The notes below the pieces were generated by a model. The model made no database searches. It saw only the letters and a list, made by a program, of their open reading frames with translations, and was not told the DNA's origin. Below, piece by piece: positions 49,336 to 57,870 of a stretch of 64,000 nucleotides of DNA. A program made the translations under genes and the position numbers. Numbering within the stretch: position 1 is the stretch's first letter; every line of letters starts with the position of its first letter. This DNA is from Streptomyces davaonensis JCM 4913 (GTDB taxonomy: Bacteria > Actinomycetota > Actinomycetes > Streptomycetales > Streptomycetaceae): the NCBI RefSeq assembly GCF_000349325.1, contig NC_020504.1:6606053-6670052 (forward strand), read 5' to 3'.

Positions 49336-50568
49336 ATGAGCCGTCCCTTGCTGAGCCGTCGTGCCGCTGTGCTCGTCGGTGTCGTGATATGCATCGCCGC
49401 GCTGGTCGTCTTCGTCCGGCCGTGGGCGGAGCAGGCCGACAGTGCGGATGACGAGTCGGGGCGAGGGTGTGTGTCCTCGGTGCCGTATGTCGCGGGGGTG
49501 GGGGGTTATGGGAGTTACCGGATACCTGCCGTTGTGCGGACTCGGGGCGGGGACCTGCTTGCCTTTGCTGAAGGGCGGGTTGGGGGCAAGGAGGATCACG
49601 GCGACATTGATGTCGTGGTGAGGCGGTCCGGGGACGGCGGGTGTACGTGGGGGCAGTTGCGCGTCGTCGCGGAGGGAGACGGGAACACTCGGGGGAATCC
49701 GGCGCCGGTCGTTGATCCCCGGACTGGGAACGTCGTGCTTGTCACCTCCTGTCACCGTGGTGGGGTCACTGAAGCGCAGATTCTGCGTGGTGAGGCCGTG
49801 GGGGAGGCGGGGCGGCGGGTCTTTGTACAGGTAAGTGAGGACGAGGGGCGGTCCTTCTCCGTGCCTCGGGAGATTACTTCGACCGTGAAGAAGGCGGACT
49901 GGCGCTGGTACGCCACAGGGCCGGGGCATGCCGTCGCGCTGACTCGGGGCGACCATGCGGGGCGGCTCGTCGTGCCGGCCAATCACTCCTCCGCGCCGGC
50001 ATCGGAATCGCCGGACAGCGGGCAGGAGCCCAAGTACTACGGGGCGCATGCGATCTACAGCGATGACGGGGGGCGGTCCTGGCACCTTGGGTTCGTCGAG
50101 GACTCCTATGAGGGGGTCCGCAACGCCAATGAGTCGACCGCTGCCCAACTGCCCGACGGGCGGCTGTATTTCAACGCCCGGAATCAGAAGGGTTCCAGTC
50201 CGGGGAATCGCCTCGACGCCTATTCCAGTGATGGGGGCGCGAGTCTGGAAGGTCGGGGCTATGTGGAGCAGGCCTCGTTGAACGACGTTCCGCTGGTTGA
50301 GGGCAGTGTGTTGCAAGTGGGCGGGGAGGGTGGGGAGTTGTTGTTCTCCGGGCCTTCCGTGCCTGATGACCGTGCCGCCATGGCCTTGTGGAGCAGTGCG
50401 GATGAGGGGCGGACCTTCCGTAAGGCGCTGACCTTGTCCACTCGTAAGGCCGGGTACTCCGACCTCGTGCAGATCGATGGCGAGGGGGTGGGGGTCCTGT
50501 ATGAGACCGGCACCCGGACAGCGTACGAGACGATCGAGTTCCGGCGCGTGCCCCTGGGGTCCCTGTGA
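49336..50568 (+). CDS. Exo-alpha-sialidase (BNR-repeat, GH33-like)
   Basis: The 410-residue protein has an N-terminal membrane anchor (RRAAVLVGVVICIAALVVFV) and a sialidase propeller. YRIPAVVRT is the RIP motif with the catalytic arginine, LLAFAEGR follows, and Asp-boxes are SGDGGCTW, SEDEGRSF, SDDGGRSW and SADEGRTF. LYETGTRTAYETIEFRRV supplies the late Glu/Tyr/Arg residues. It likely cuts terminal sialic acids outside the cell. ATG 49336 follows GGAGA. The gene uses many GGG, AGT and GAT codons, unlike its GC3-rich neighbours, which hints at transfer. Confidence 0.88.
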   Translation: MSRPLLSRRAAVLVGVVICIAALVVFVRPWAEQADSADDESGRGCVSSVPYVAGVGGYGSYRIPAVVRTRGGDLLAFAEGRVGGKEDHGDIDVVVRRSGDGGCTWGQLRVVAEGDGNTRGNPAPVVDPRTGNVVLVTSCHRGGVTEAQILRGEAVGEAGRRVFVQVSEDEGRSFSVPREITSTVKKADWRWYATGPGHAVALTRGDHAGRLVVPANHSSAPASESPDSGQEPKYYGAHAIYSDDGGRSWHLGFVEDSYEGVRNANESTAAQLPDGRLYFNARNQKGSSPGNRLDAYSSDGGASLEGRGYVEQASLNDVPLVEGSVLQVGGEGGELLFSGPSVPDDRAAMALWSSADEGRTFRKALTLSTRKAGYSDLVQIDGEGVGVLYETGTRTAYETIEFRRVPLGSL

Positions 50569-50719
50569 ACGGCTGCGAATGGCTGGAGTTCGACCTGTCC
50601 ATGTCAAGCCAGGCTTCCTACGATGCGGAACGCCTCCCGCCTTCACAGAACCATCACTGATTCTTCAAGGGTGAAGCAAAGGTTGGAGGCGTAGCCACCC
50701 CCCAACTCAAGGAGAAGCC

Positions 50720-51367
50720 ATGGCGCGTGGACTTCTGCTGAGCGGCGCCGCGCTCGCCGCTCTGCTTGCCACCGCAATGCCCGCGGAGGCGGACCCGTTC
50801 GACGACCCGCCCCCGGACAAAATCATCATCAAGGTCGCCACGGTCAACGGCTCCGGCTGCCCCCAGGGCACGACCGCCGTCGCCGTGTCCGAGGACAACA
50901 CCGCGTTCACCGTGACCTACAGCGACTACCTCGCCCAGGTCGGCGGCAACTCCGACCCGACCGCCTTCCGCAAGAACTGTCAGCTCAACCTGGTCGTACA
51001 CGTCCCGCAGGGCTTCACGTACGCCATCGCCAGCGCGGACTATCGAGGCTTCGCCGCACTCCAGTCCGGCGCGAGCGCCATGCAGAGAGCCTCGTACTAC
51101 TTCCAGGGCTCACCGCAGACGGCGTACCGCAACCACCCCTTCAGTGGCCCCCTCAACGACAACTGGCAGGCCACGGACAGCACGGACTGGGCCCAACTCG
51201 TCTGGGCTCCCTGCGGAGTTCAGCGCAACTTCAACATCAACACGGAGATTCGGGTCAGCGCCGGCTCCTCCTCGCCGGACAAGGTCAGCTTCATGACGAT
51301 GGACTCGACCGACGGTGACATCAGCACCGTGTATCACATCGCGTGGAAGGAGTGCCCCGGCGCCTGA
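50720..51367 (+). CDS. DUF4360 secreted protein
   Basis: The 215-residue secreted protein has a Sec signal (ARGLLLSGAALAALLATAMP, cut near AEA) and a DUF4360 domain: IIIKVATVNGSGCPQGTTAV, FRKNCQLNLVVHVPQGFTYA and STVYHIAWKECP. Four cysteines (GSGCP, RKNCQ, APCGV, KECP) could form two disulfides. The function is unknown; fungal and streptomycete members are abundant secreted proteins. AAGGAGAAGCC precedes ATG 50720. Its 3' end overlaps the convergent DUF397 gene by 34 nt. Confidence 0.88.
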   Translation: MARGLLLSGAALAALLATAMPAEADPFDDPPPDKIIIKVATVNGSGCPQGTTAVAVSEDNTAFTVTYSDYLAQVGGNSDPTAFRKNCQLNLVVHVPQGFTYAIASADYRGFAALQSGASAMQRASYYFQGSPQTAYRNHPFSGPLNDNWQATDSTDWAQLVWAPCGVQRNFNINTEIRVSAGSSSPDKVSFMTMDSTDGDISTVYHIAWKECPGA

Positions 51368-51537
51368 CCGGCGATGAAGTCCGCCCAGGCGGTGGGGGAG
51401 AGGGCGAGCTGCGCTCCCCGCCGGTCCTTGGAGTCGCGGACGTGAACGGTGGCGGCGGTGACGGCGACCTCGATGCAGTCGCCGGAGCCGCTGCTGCTGT
51501 AGCTCGACTTGAACCACTTCAGTTCGCTGGTGCTCAT
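51334..51537 (-). CDS. DUF397 small regulatory protein
   Basis: The 67-residue protein starts MSTSELKWFKSSYSSSGSGD and has CIEVAVTAATVHVRDSKDRRG and LSPTAWADFIAG, the whole DUF397 signature. DUF397 proteins are acidic partners of the WhiJ-type XRE-DUF5753 regulators. ATG 51537 overlaps the XRE stop (ATGA), so the two are made together. Confidence 0.9.
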   Translation of the reverse strand: MSTSELKWFKSSYSSSGSGDCIEVAVTAATVHVRDSKDRRGAQLALSPTAWADFIAGQAPGHSFHAM

Positions 51538-52376
51538 ACGTCTCCTCGTAACTGCTGCAACAGGCTCACGGAGTCCTCGGGTGAGAGAGCCTGCGCACGC
51601 ATCCTGGCATAGCGCCTCTGGAGAACGCCCACCACCTTTGGGTCGGAGATTAACTGGCCACATTCCGGACCCTCGATGTACGCGAACTGCTTGTTCTCGG
51701 GAGACTCCAGCAGCTGCATGGAGCCGTGCAGCCCGGCGTGTGATTCCCGCATCACCGGCATGATCTGGATTTCGACGTTCCGCAAGCCACAGGTCTCCAG
51801 AACGTGGTCCATGAGCTCCCGTGTGGCGTCAACACCACCTGTGTGCCGCAGGAACAGGTGCTCTTCGAGGATGAAGCTGAACTCGGTGTTGGGCCGTTCC
51901 TGAAGCAGTCGCTGTCGTTCGGCCCGCGCCGCCCACTGGGCCTCGATCTGCTCGTCGGACAGCGGCGGCAACTCATCGTCGAACAGTTGCCGAGCGTACG
52001 CCTCCGTCTGCAACAGCCCTGGAATCAACCGGCATTCGTACGTATAGAGCGTGATCGCCGCTGCCTCCAGCCGTGCCCACCGCCGAAACCAGGACGCCAA
52101 TCCGGGCTGTCGAGCCAGGTGTCGTTCCGCCCTCGTCAGCGCACCCGTGTTTCCCAGTACCTTCTCCGCCCGCTCGCCGAACCCGGGATCCGGCATCCGC
52201 CGCCCCTGCTCGATCGACGCCACCATGTGTTTCGAGAGCCGCACCCGGTCCCCGAAGTCCTCCCGGCTCAACCCGGCATGCTCCCGCAGCGCCTGCACGA
52301 CCGCGCCGAACGTCCGCAGGCTGTCCGAAGACTCCGGCTCGCCACCCGTTCCCGTCCCCACCGCACCATCGACCAC
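51534..52376 (-). CDS. WhiJ-type XRE/DUF5753 regulator
   Basis: The 280-residue protein has an N-terminal XRE helix-turn-helix (VVQALREHAGLSREDFGDRV, RLSKHMVASIEQGRRMPD) and a DUF5753 C-terminus (ARLEAAAITLYTYECRLIPG, LLQTEAYARQLF, EEHLFLRHTGG, IQIMPVMRESHAGLHGSMQL, YIEGPECGQLISDPKVVG). These regulators act with DUF397 proteins in sporulation and secondary metabolism. GTG 52376 is the start. Two palindromes in the divergent gap are likely its sites. Confidence 0.9.
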   Translation of the reverse strand: MVDGAVGTGTGGEPESSDSLRTFGAVVQALREHAGLSREDFGDRVRLSKHMVASIEQGRRMPDPGFGERAEKVLGNTGALTRAERHLARQPGLASWFRRWARLEAAAITLYTYECRLIPGLLQTEAYARQLFDDELPPLSDEQIEAQWAARAERQRLLQERPNTEFSFILEEHLFLRHTGGVDATRELMDHVLETCGLRNVEIQIMPVMRESHAGLHGSMQLLESPENKQFAYIEGPECGQLISDPKVVGVLQRRYARMRAQALSPEDSVSLLQQLRGDV

Positions 52377-52388
52377 TGTCGGTCACCT

Positions 52389-52461
52389 CCCGCGACCATG
52401 GTCACGGGCAGTGGCGAGTACTGTCCACCCCGTAACCGCGTACGCTCCGCGAGCGTACGCG
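52389..52461. promoter_or_regulatory. Two palindromes in the WhiJ-type divergent control region
   Basis: CCCGCGACCATGGTCACGGG (52389-52408) is a 20-bp dyad with one mismatched pair. CGCGTACGCT (52437-52446) and AGCGTACGCG (52452-52461) are perfect 10-bp arms around CCGCG. They lie in the 130-bp gap between the XRE regulator and the HATPase gene and are the obvious operators for autoregulation. Confidence 0.7.
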
Positions 52462-52506
52462 CCTCCGACCTGGTGAAGTGCCGTGCGGGGACGCCAGATT
52501 GGGCGC

Positions 52507-52974
52507 ATGACCGTACCGCGCACCCCCCACCCCCCGGTTACCGTAAGTGTGTTCGCCCAGCGGCTCACCGCCACTCCGCGTGGCGCCCGGCTGGCCCGTC
52601 ACCTCGCCCAGAGTCAGCTGCACCTGTGGGGCATCCCGTACGGCAGCGACGTATCGGACGCCGTTGCCGCCGTGGTCGCCGAGCTGGCTGCCAATGCCGT
52701 GATCCACGCCCGGATTCCGGGGCGGAGCTTCGAGTTACGGCTGTCGCTGGTCGTCGGGAGTGTTCGCGTCGAGGTCAGCGACACCTGCGTCGAGCGGCGT
52801 CCGCCCGGCCCCGCCGACGTGACACCGCCGCACCCTCTCGCCGAGTACGGCAGGGGACTCGTCCTGGTCCAGGAGCTGGCCGACCGCTGGGAGGTGGTGG
52901 ACCGGGAGCCTCCCGGCAAGACGGTCCGCGCGGAGGTCGACGTACCGAAGTGGCTGTCTCTGTGGCGCGGGTGA
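52507..52974 (+). CDS. Anti-sigma-factor-like HATPase (ATP-binding protein)
   Basis: The 155-residue protein is a GHKL-type ATPase. The N box is VAAVVAELAANAVIHARIPG, the G1 region is VEVSDTCVERRPP (an altered DxGxG) and the G2 region is EYGRGLVLVQELADRWEV. It is the AbaA/RsbW-like partner of the XRE-DUF397 sets. ATG 52507 is preferred to an earlier in-frame start at 52483. Confidence 0.85.
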   Translation: MTVPRTPHPPVTVSVFAQRLTATPRGARLARHLAQSQLHLWGIPYGSDVSDAVAAVVAELAANAVIHARIPGRSFELRLSLVVGSVRVEVSDTCVERRPPGPADVTPPHPLAEYGRGLVLVQELADRWEVVDREPPGKTVRAEVDVPKWLSLWRG

Positions 52975-53009
52975 AGGCGCCGTCGCGCAGGGTTTCTTGT
53001 CGGACAGGG

Positions 53010-53456
53010 TCAGCAGTGATCGGACCAGTTGTGGGAGGAGATGTTGTTGTTGAGGGTCTCGTTGTCGCCGTGTCCGCCGCCGTTGGGGCCGAAGCGATAG
53101 TTGCGGAGGTCTGCCAGGTACCGGCCGTTCCCCAGGCAGTACCAGGCACCGGTGTGGTGGAGGCCCCAGAAGACGTCGACGTCTTCGAACGATCCGGGGT
53201 ATCCGCTGTTCTGAAGGGAGCTGGCCTGGTTCCGTATGCCGCCGAGCATGGTGGGGCAGCTCTCCCAGTCCGCGTCGCTACCCGTCCACGCGCAGTAGCC
53301 CCCGCCCCGGTTCACGCCTTGGTATGCGTAGAACTTACCGTTCGCGGCGGGCCCTATAGGGGCGTCGGACGCCTGCGCGTTGCCAGGTAAGGCCGACAGA
53401 GTCAGGGCGGTGAGCCCCACGGCGGTCAGGGTGGTGATGATCCTGGACCTGGTCAT
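53010..53456 (-). CDS. Secreted peptidase inhibitor, family I36 (SMPI-like)
   Basis: The 148-residue precursor has a Sec signal (TTLTAVGLTALTLSALPGNA, cut near AQA) and a beta-crystallin-like domain: FYAYQGVNRGGGYCAWTGSD, IRNQASSLQNSGYPG, VDVFWGLHHTGAWYCLGNG and DNETLNNNISSHNW. This matches the SMPI-type metalloproteinase inhibitors of Streptomyces. It overlaps the upstream lipoprotein gene by ATGA. Confidence 0.88.
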   Translation of the reverse strand: MTRSRIITTLTAVGLTALTLSALPGNAQASDAPIGPAANGKFYAYQGVNRGGGYCAWTGSDADWESCPTMLGGIRNQASSLQNSGYPGSFEDVDVFWGLHHTGAWYCLGNGRYLADLRNYRFGPNGGGHGDNETLNNNISSHNWSDHC

Positions 53457-54385
53457 TGATCACTCCTTGGTCGGTCGTTCGGCAGGATGGTGCGGGCACG
53501 GGCCAGGGCGGCGCGTTCCAGGCGGAGCCGGGTGCGCACCTCGTCCCGGTACTGGTCCCGCAGTCGTGCGTCATAGTGCTGGTCGAGGCGTCGGGCCGTG
53601 GCGGTGAGGCCGACGTCGCGGGCGCATTCGGCCTCGGCGACCGCTGTTCGCACCTCTTGGCGGTGGCGGTTCGTGGTCCGGGTCGCCGCCGTGGTGTCGA
53701 GGAACGATGCCCGCGCCTGGTAGGGGTCGCGGTACTGGAGCCCCCGTTCGCGCATACAGGCGGACCACTTCCGCACCACCGCCTTGAACTCGTCGTCCGC
53801 CGTGACCTGTTGCTGACGCAGCGCCGGGAATGCCCCGGTGATCACATCGGCGCGGAACCAGGCGGACAGGTCGCCGTAGAGGCGCTCCTCGGCCTCGGCG
53901 ACACAGCCGTCGGCGATGCGGCCGACGGTCATCCCGTTCGGGTCCCGGACCTCCAGCCGGTCGGCGGACTGGTCGCCGTGGTAGGCGGCGAGGGCCCGCT
54001 GCCGGTCGGCTGTCCCCAGCCGTTCGAAGTAGCGCCGGTTGGGGTCGGCCGCCCGTACCTGTTCACGTCGTGCCTGCATGTCGCTGCCGTAGCCGTGGCG
54101 GGCGGCCCACCGGACGTCGTCGATGGCATAGGGAAAGTCCCGGTCCTCGGGCAGCGACCGACGGGGCACCGGCCACATGCGGAAACCGCGGGCGGCCATG
54201 CAGGACCGGGTGAGTTGCTGTTCGGCGTCGTGCAGGAGGTCTTTCTCCCGCTCGGTGAGCGCCTGTGCGGAGGCGGCGCTCGGTCGAGGCTCGGACGGCT
54301 GTGCGTCGCAGGCGGCCACCGCCAGTGCGGCCACCACGCCGACGATGGCCGACGCGATCCGCGGGCGGACTCGGTCACGCCGCAC
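53453..54385 (-). CDS. Lipoprotein of unknown function
   Basis: The 310-residue protein has a lipoprotein signal (IASAIVGVVAALAVAACDAQ, lipobox AVAAC). The mature part is helical and charged, with HDAEQQLTRSCMAARGFRMW and KWSACMRERGLQYRDP: two copies of a Cys-Met-x-Arg-G-like pattern seen in streptomycete lipoproteins of unknown role. GTG 54385 is the start. Its stop overlaps the I36 inhibitor (ATGA), so export of the two is linked. Confidence 0.8.
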   Translation of the reverse strand: MRRDRVRPRIASAIVGVVAALAVAACDAQPSEPRPSAASAQALTEREKDLLHDAEQQLTRSCMAARGFRMWPVPRRSLPEDRDFPYAIDDVRWAARHGYGSDMQARREQVRAADPNRRYFERLGTADRQRALAAYHGDQSADRLEVRDPNGMTVGRIADGCVAEAEERLYGDLSAWFRADVITGAFPALRQQQVTADDEFKAVVRKWSACMRERGLQYRDPYQARASFLDTTAATRTTNRHRQEVRTAVAEAECARDVGLTATARRLDQHYDARLRDQYRDEVRTRLRLERAALARARTILPNDRPRSDQ

Positions 54386-54395
54386 ACCGTCTCCG

Positions 54396-54533
54396 TCAGT
54401 TGCCCTCGTGGTGACCGGCAGGCGCTACCACCCGATGGCTGTCCCAGGGCATCGGCAGTGCCGACACCGCCGGGGCCGCACCCCCCACCACAGCCGCAGC
54501 GAGGAACAACACCACAGCGAATCGCTTGCCCAT
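54396..54533 (-). CDS. Small secreted peptide
   Basis: A 45-residue peptide starts MGKRFAVVLFLAAAVVGGAA, then PAVSALPMPWDSHRVVAPAG. It has a Sec signal cut after VSA and leaves about 19 mature residues ending GHHEGN. CGGAGGAGTACGG gives an excellent ribosome site at ATG 54533. It sits 10 bp upstream of the lipoprotein gene, forming a three-gene exported set with the inhibitor. The role is unknown. Confidence 0.7.
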   Translation of the reverse strand: MGKRFAVVLFLAAAVVGGAAPAVSALPMPWDSHRVVAPAGHHEGN

Positions 54534-54630
54534 CCGTACTCCTCCGTCGGTTCTTCGGATCGCAGACGCCCATACTCTGTGATCCGCCCAACCGCGGCCA
54601 GGAGCTTCGACGCTGCTCAAAAGGGCCTGC

Positions 54631-55623
54631 TCAGGCGTGCCCGTTGTGCACGAGTCGGGAGCCGAGCGGGGTGGGTAGATGGTGGGCGTGCGGGCCTGCG
54701 CGGTGAGTCGTGATCAGTCCGGCGTCGCGCAGGACCGTGGTGTGGTGGGAGACGGTGGCCGCGGAGACCCCGGTGCGCCGGGCGAGGTCGGTGGTGGTGA
54801 CGCCGTGTCCGATGGTGATCAGGCGCAGCGTCAGGGCGCGGCTGCGGCCGAGGAGGGCCTCCAGGGTGCCGGGTCGGGGCTCACCGACCCGGTCGGGCTC
54901 GGGAATCCAGACGGTGTCGTGCGGGACGGGGAACATCACGACGGGGGGCTGGGAGGTCAGGAGGAGGGCGGGCCTGCGGCCGCAGAAGAGGGACGGGATC
55001 AGACGTAGACCACGTCCTTCGAGGTGGACGTCCTCGTCGTAGTCGGGGGAGAACACCTCAAGCACGGGTGAGGACCAGCTGATGGTGGGGTGCAGGCGAG
55101 AGAGCATCGCGTCCAGTCCCTCGGCCAGCAGCGCGCGAGCCGCGGACGCTCGCGCGGCCTCGACCCTGGCGTGCAGATGCTCCTGCATCGGGGCGATCGC
55201 CACGCGATGCCAGTCGCGCACCGCCTGATCCACGGTCTCCAACGCCCGCGGGGAGCCGTCGGCGAGATCGCCCGCCCATGCCGGAAGCGTCCTGCCGGTG
55301 ATGCGGGTGAACGCCTCCATGTCGCCGCGCAGGAAGGTCTTCGGTGTGTGCAGCAGCGCATCCAGGCCGGTGTCGAAGTCCGTGGACACCAGGGGCGTGA
55401 GGAAATCCGGACAGAATCCGTGCGGCGGTATGAGCGACTGCAAGAGGCGCGCGGACGGGAGCACCTGCCCACGCGCCCAGCCCTGCCACGGCCCCAACCC
55501 GACGCCCGGCCTGCGCTGTTGCAGGATCCTCAGGCTGATCACGGTCTCGTGCAGGAGATCCGGGCCATCCCCGAGAGACACCCGTAACAGGTCGTCACGT
55601 GTGAAGTGAATGCGGAAGGCCAT
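54631..55623 (-). CDS. ArsR-like winged-helix regulator
   Basis: The 330-residue protein begins MAFRIHFTRDDLLRVSLGDG and has a long N-terminal helical region followed by a C-terminal winged helix (LITIGHGVTTTDLARRTGVS, AATVSHHTTVLRDAGLITTH). This is the actinobacterial DUF5937-type ArsR group, often beside MFS or dynamin genes. The N-terminal domain (EVFSPDYDEDVHLEGRGLRL) may bind a ligand. It lies 12 bp downstream of the dynamin-like gene. Confidence 0.85.
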   Translation of the reverse strand: MAFRIHFTRDDLLRVSLGDGPDLLHETVISLRILQQRRPGVGLGPWQGWARGQVLPSARLLQSLIPPHGFCPDFLTPLVSTDFDTGLDALLHTPKTFLRGDMEAFTRITGRTLPAWAGDLADGSPRALETVDQAVRDWHRVAIAPMQEHLHARVEAARASAARALLAEGLDAMLSRLHPTISWSSPVLEVFSPDYDEDVHLEGRGLRLIPSLFCGRRPALLLTSQPPVVMFPVPHDTVWIPEPDRVGEPRPGTLEALLGRSRALTLRLITIGHGVTTTDLARRTGVSAATVSHHTTVLRDAGLITTHRAGPHAHHLPTPLGSRLVHNGHA

Positions 55624-55635
55624 GGTGTCCGCTGC

Positions 55636-57669
55636 TCAGGGTGTTCGGTTCCGGTCGAGCAGTTCCTGGATGTCGGTGCTGATGGCGCGGCCCCGTTCCT
55701 CGACGGGTGTCAGGCGGGCGACGATCTCGCGGCTGCCGGCCGTGTCCTCGGTGTTCATGCGCTGCACGATCTCCTCCAGCGTGGCGCGCAGCCGGGTCCG
55801 GTGCCGGTGGTGGTACTCTGCGGCCGCGTCGATGACGCGCCGGCCGTCGCCGCGCACCATCTCCTCGAAGCCGGCGCGAGCCTCCTTCGCCTGCTCGTCG
55901 ATCATGTCCTTTCGCTCCTGACGGGCCTGCTGCACCTTGGACTCCCGTTCCCGGAGGAAGTCCGTGATCCTCGCGATGCCGATGGCGGCGATGACCGCCG
56001 CGCCCACGGGGACCGCGATCGTGGCGACGCTGAGGCTCGTCGCCAGCCAGACCGCTCCGCCCGCGATCGGGCTGGCCACACTGATCACGTTCGCCGCGTC
56101 CTGGACCACGCCGTACGCCCGCCAGGGGCTGTCCCCGTCGTTCGCCGCCTGGATGGAATCGAGGTCGAGGGGCTCGGGGCTCACCAGCCGGGATCCGGTG
56201 TCCTCGCCGAACTCGGAGCGAAGGAACTGTCGGGCACTGTCGTCGAGCGCAGCGCGTTCGCGCTCCCATCGCGTGCCGGGTCCGTCGGTGTCCGTCATCC
56301 ACGCGTTGAAGAGATCCACATGACGGATGCCGATCTCGTTGACGTGTTCGTCGCTCAGGTTGCCGGCATCGATCAAGTCGTCAAGTCCTCGGTGCAGTTC
56401 GCGATCGAGGCCGCCGAACGGCCGCTGGGCCTCGCGGATCCTGCGCTCGAGTTCGTCGTCCAGCTCCGTCAGCATCCGTCGCAGGGACTCGTCCATGCCC
56501 TCCAGCTCTTCACGGAGGCTGTCCCGCTGGCCCTCCAGCTGGTCCACGGCCACCCGATGGGCGTCGAGCACGTCGGCGATGGTCCGCCGTCTGCGCCGTA
56601 CGACCCAGCCCGCCTCGTCGCCGACCAGCTTCAGATGCTTGTGCCCGGCGCCGGACTCCAGCAGATCCTGGAGACGGTCGCGCAGTTGCCCCATCCGGGC
56701 CCGGCGGCGAAGGGAACTGCCGTCCCTGCCCTCGCCCTCCTCGAACTCGGCCTGCGCCTCCAGAGCCGCCGACACGGGCAGGAAGCCCTCCCCGAGGAAA
56801 TCGCCGGAGCTGGGGTAACGGTCGTGCAGATACTGGTTGTTGGTCGCCAGTACGCCCTTCCAGGCGGCCTGGTTGCCCTCCTGGTGCTGGGCCCGGTCGA
56901 TCCCGGAGAGGACCCACAGCACGCGCTTCCTGGCCGGTACGGCGTGGGCGTACAGGTCACGGATCAGGCGCAGTTCGTTGGAGGTGAGGGCCTCGGTGGC
57001 CTGGCTGACGTAGATGAAGCAGTCGGCCTCCTTCCAGGCCTCGTACATGATCTCGTCGCGCTCCTCGTCCTCGGACTCCGAGCCGGGCAGGTCGAAGAGC
57101 TTGATCGGCAGCCGGGCCTTGGAGATGAGCAGCTCGATCCGCTCGACCTGCTCGTTGACGTGCTCCGAGCGGCGGTCGGTCCTGATGCCGTCCGCCGCCA
57201 CGTAGGCGGCCACTTCGGCGCGGTGCAGATCCGTGCCGATCTCCACCCAGTCGGCCCGCCCGCTGAACTTGACCCGCAGCAGTCCCCGCCCGTACGCGTC
57301 GACCGTGGGATCGTCCCCGACCGGGACGACGGTCGACGGACAGGCGGTGGTCGGGCTCGCCGACGATGGCAGGATTCCGCGGTACTCCTCCGAGGGCTCG
57401 CCGTCCTCGTCGACGAGCGGAAGGTATTCCAAGCCGCCCTGGAGGCCGCTGATGAGGAAGCTCTTGCCGGAGGACTGCCGTCCCAGCAGTGCCACCTTGA
57501 GCATGGTCGACAAGGTGCGGGTGCGCATGGCCGCCATGCGTTCGACGTCCGATTCCAGGTCACGGGTGTCGGGGAGCAGGTCCGACACCTCGCCGACCAT
57601 CCGCAACCACTGTTCGCAACGGACCAGCAGATGCTTCAGCTCGTCCCGCGCTTCCTCCAACGGCATCAT
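55636..57669 (-). CDS. Dynamin-like GTPase
   Basis: The 677-residue protein has a GTPase domain: P-loop LLGRQSSGKSFLISGL (about 60-75), KLFDLPGSESEDEERDE as switch G3, and VLWVLSGIDRAQH as a degenerate G4. Long coiled-coil helices follow (QLEGQRDSLREELEGMDESL) and a hydrophobic hairpin near 540-590 (GGAVWLATSLSVATIAVPVG) is a likely membrane anchor. Bacterial dynamin-like proteins remodel or protect membranes, including in sporulation and phage defence. I chose the ATG at 57669; GTG 57735 is an alternative with a weak ribosome site. Confidence 0.85.
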   Translation of the reverse strand: MMPLEEARDELKHLLVRCEQWLRMVGEVSDLLPDTRDLESDVERMAAMRTRTLSTMLKVALLGRQSSGKSFLISGLQGGLEYLPLVDEDGEPSEEYRGILPSSASPTTACPSTVVPVGDDPTVDAYGRGLLRVKFSGRADWVEIGTDLHRAEVAAYVAADGIRTDRRSEHVNEQVERIELLISKARLPIKLFDLPGSESEDEERDEIMYEAWKEADCFIYVSQATEALTSNELRLIRDLYAHAVPARKRVLWVLSGIDRAQHQEGNQAAWKGVLATNNQYLHDRYPSSGDFLGEGFLPVSAALEAQAEFEEGEGRDGSSLRRRARMGQLRDRLQDLLESGAGHKHLKLVGDEAGWVVRRRRRTIADVLDAHRVAVDQLEGQRDSLREELEGMDESLRRMLTELDDELERRIREAQRPFGGLDRELHRGLDDLIDAGNLSDEHVNEIGIRHVDLFNAWMTDTDGPGTRWERERAALDDSARQFLRSEFGEDTGSRLVSPEPLDLDSIQAANDGDSPWRAYGVVQDAANVISVASPIAGGAVWLATSLSVATIAVPVGAAVIAAIGIARITDFLRERESKVQQARQERKDMIDEQAKEARAGFEEMVRGDGRRVIDAAAEYHHRHRTRLRATLEEIVQRMNTEDTAGSREIVARLTPVEERGRAISTDIQELLDRNRTP

Positions 57670-57744
57670 GCGTCCACATCTATCCCAGTGGGCCGACGCC
57701 CGCCCCGGGAACGGCTGATACGGCTCGGAATCCACACCTGTGGT

Positions 57745-57870
57745 TCAACTCGGCCTGCACAGCAGCGGCTTGTCCAGCTCCGCGCAGGGGCGGTGGCCGT
57801 GGTGGCGCAGTACGTCCTTGCCGACCTCGTCGGAGAGGTAGCGCAGGGGCGCAGACTCACCCCATCCCGG
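57745..57870 (-). other. GC3-rich frame after the aminotransferase stop
   Basis: After the stop at 57857, another frame reads SAPLRYLSDEVGKDVLRHHG and HRPCAELDKPLLCRPS to a stop at 57745. Its codons are strongly GC-biased in the third position, as in real genes here, but no ATG or GTG begins it. It may be the true C-terminus joined by a frameshift near the GGGATGGGG run, or a small gene with an unusual start. Confidence 0.4.
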
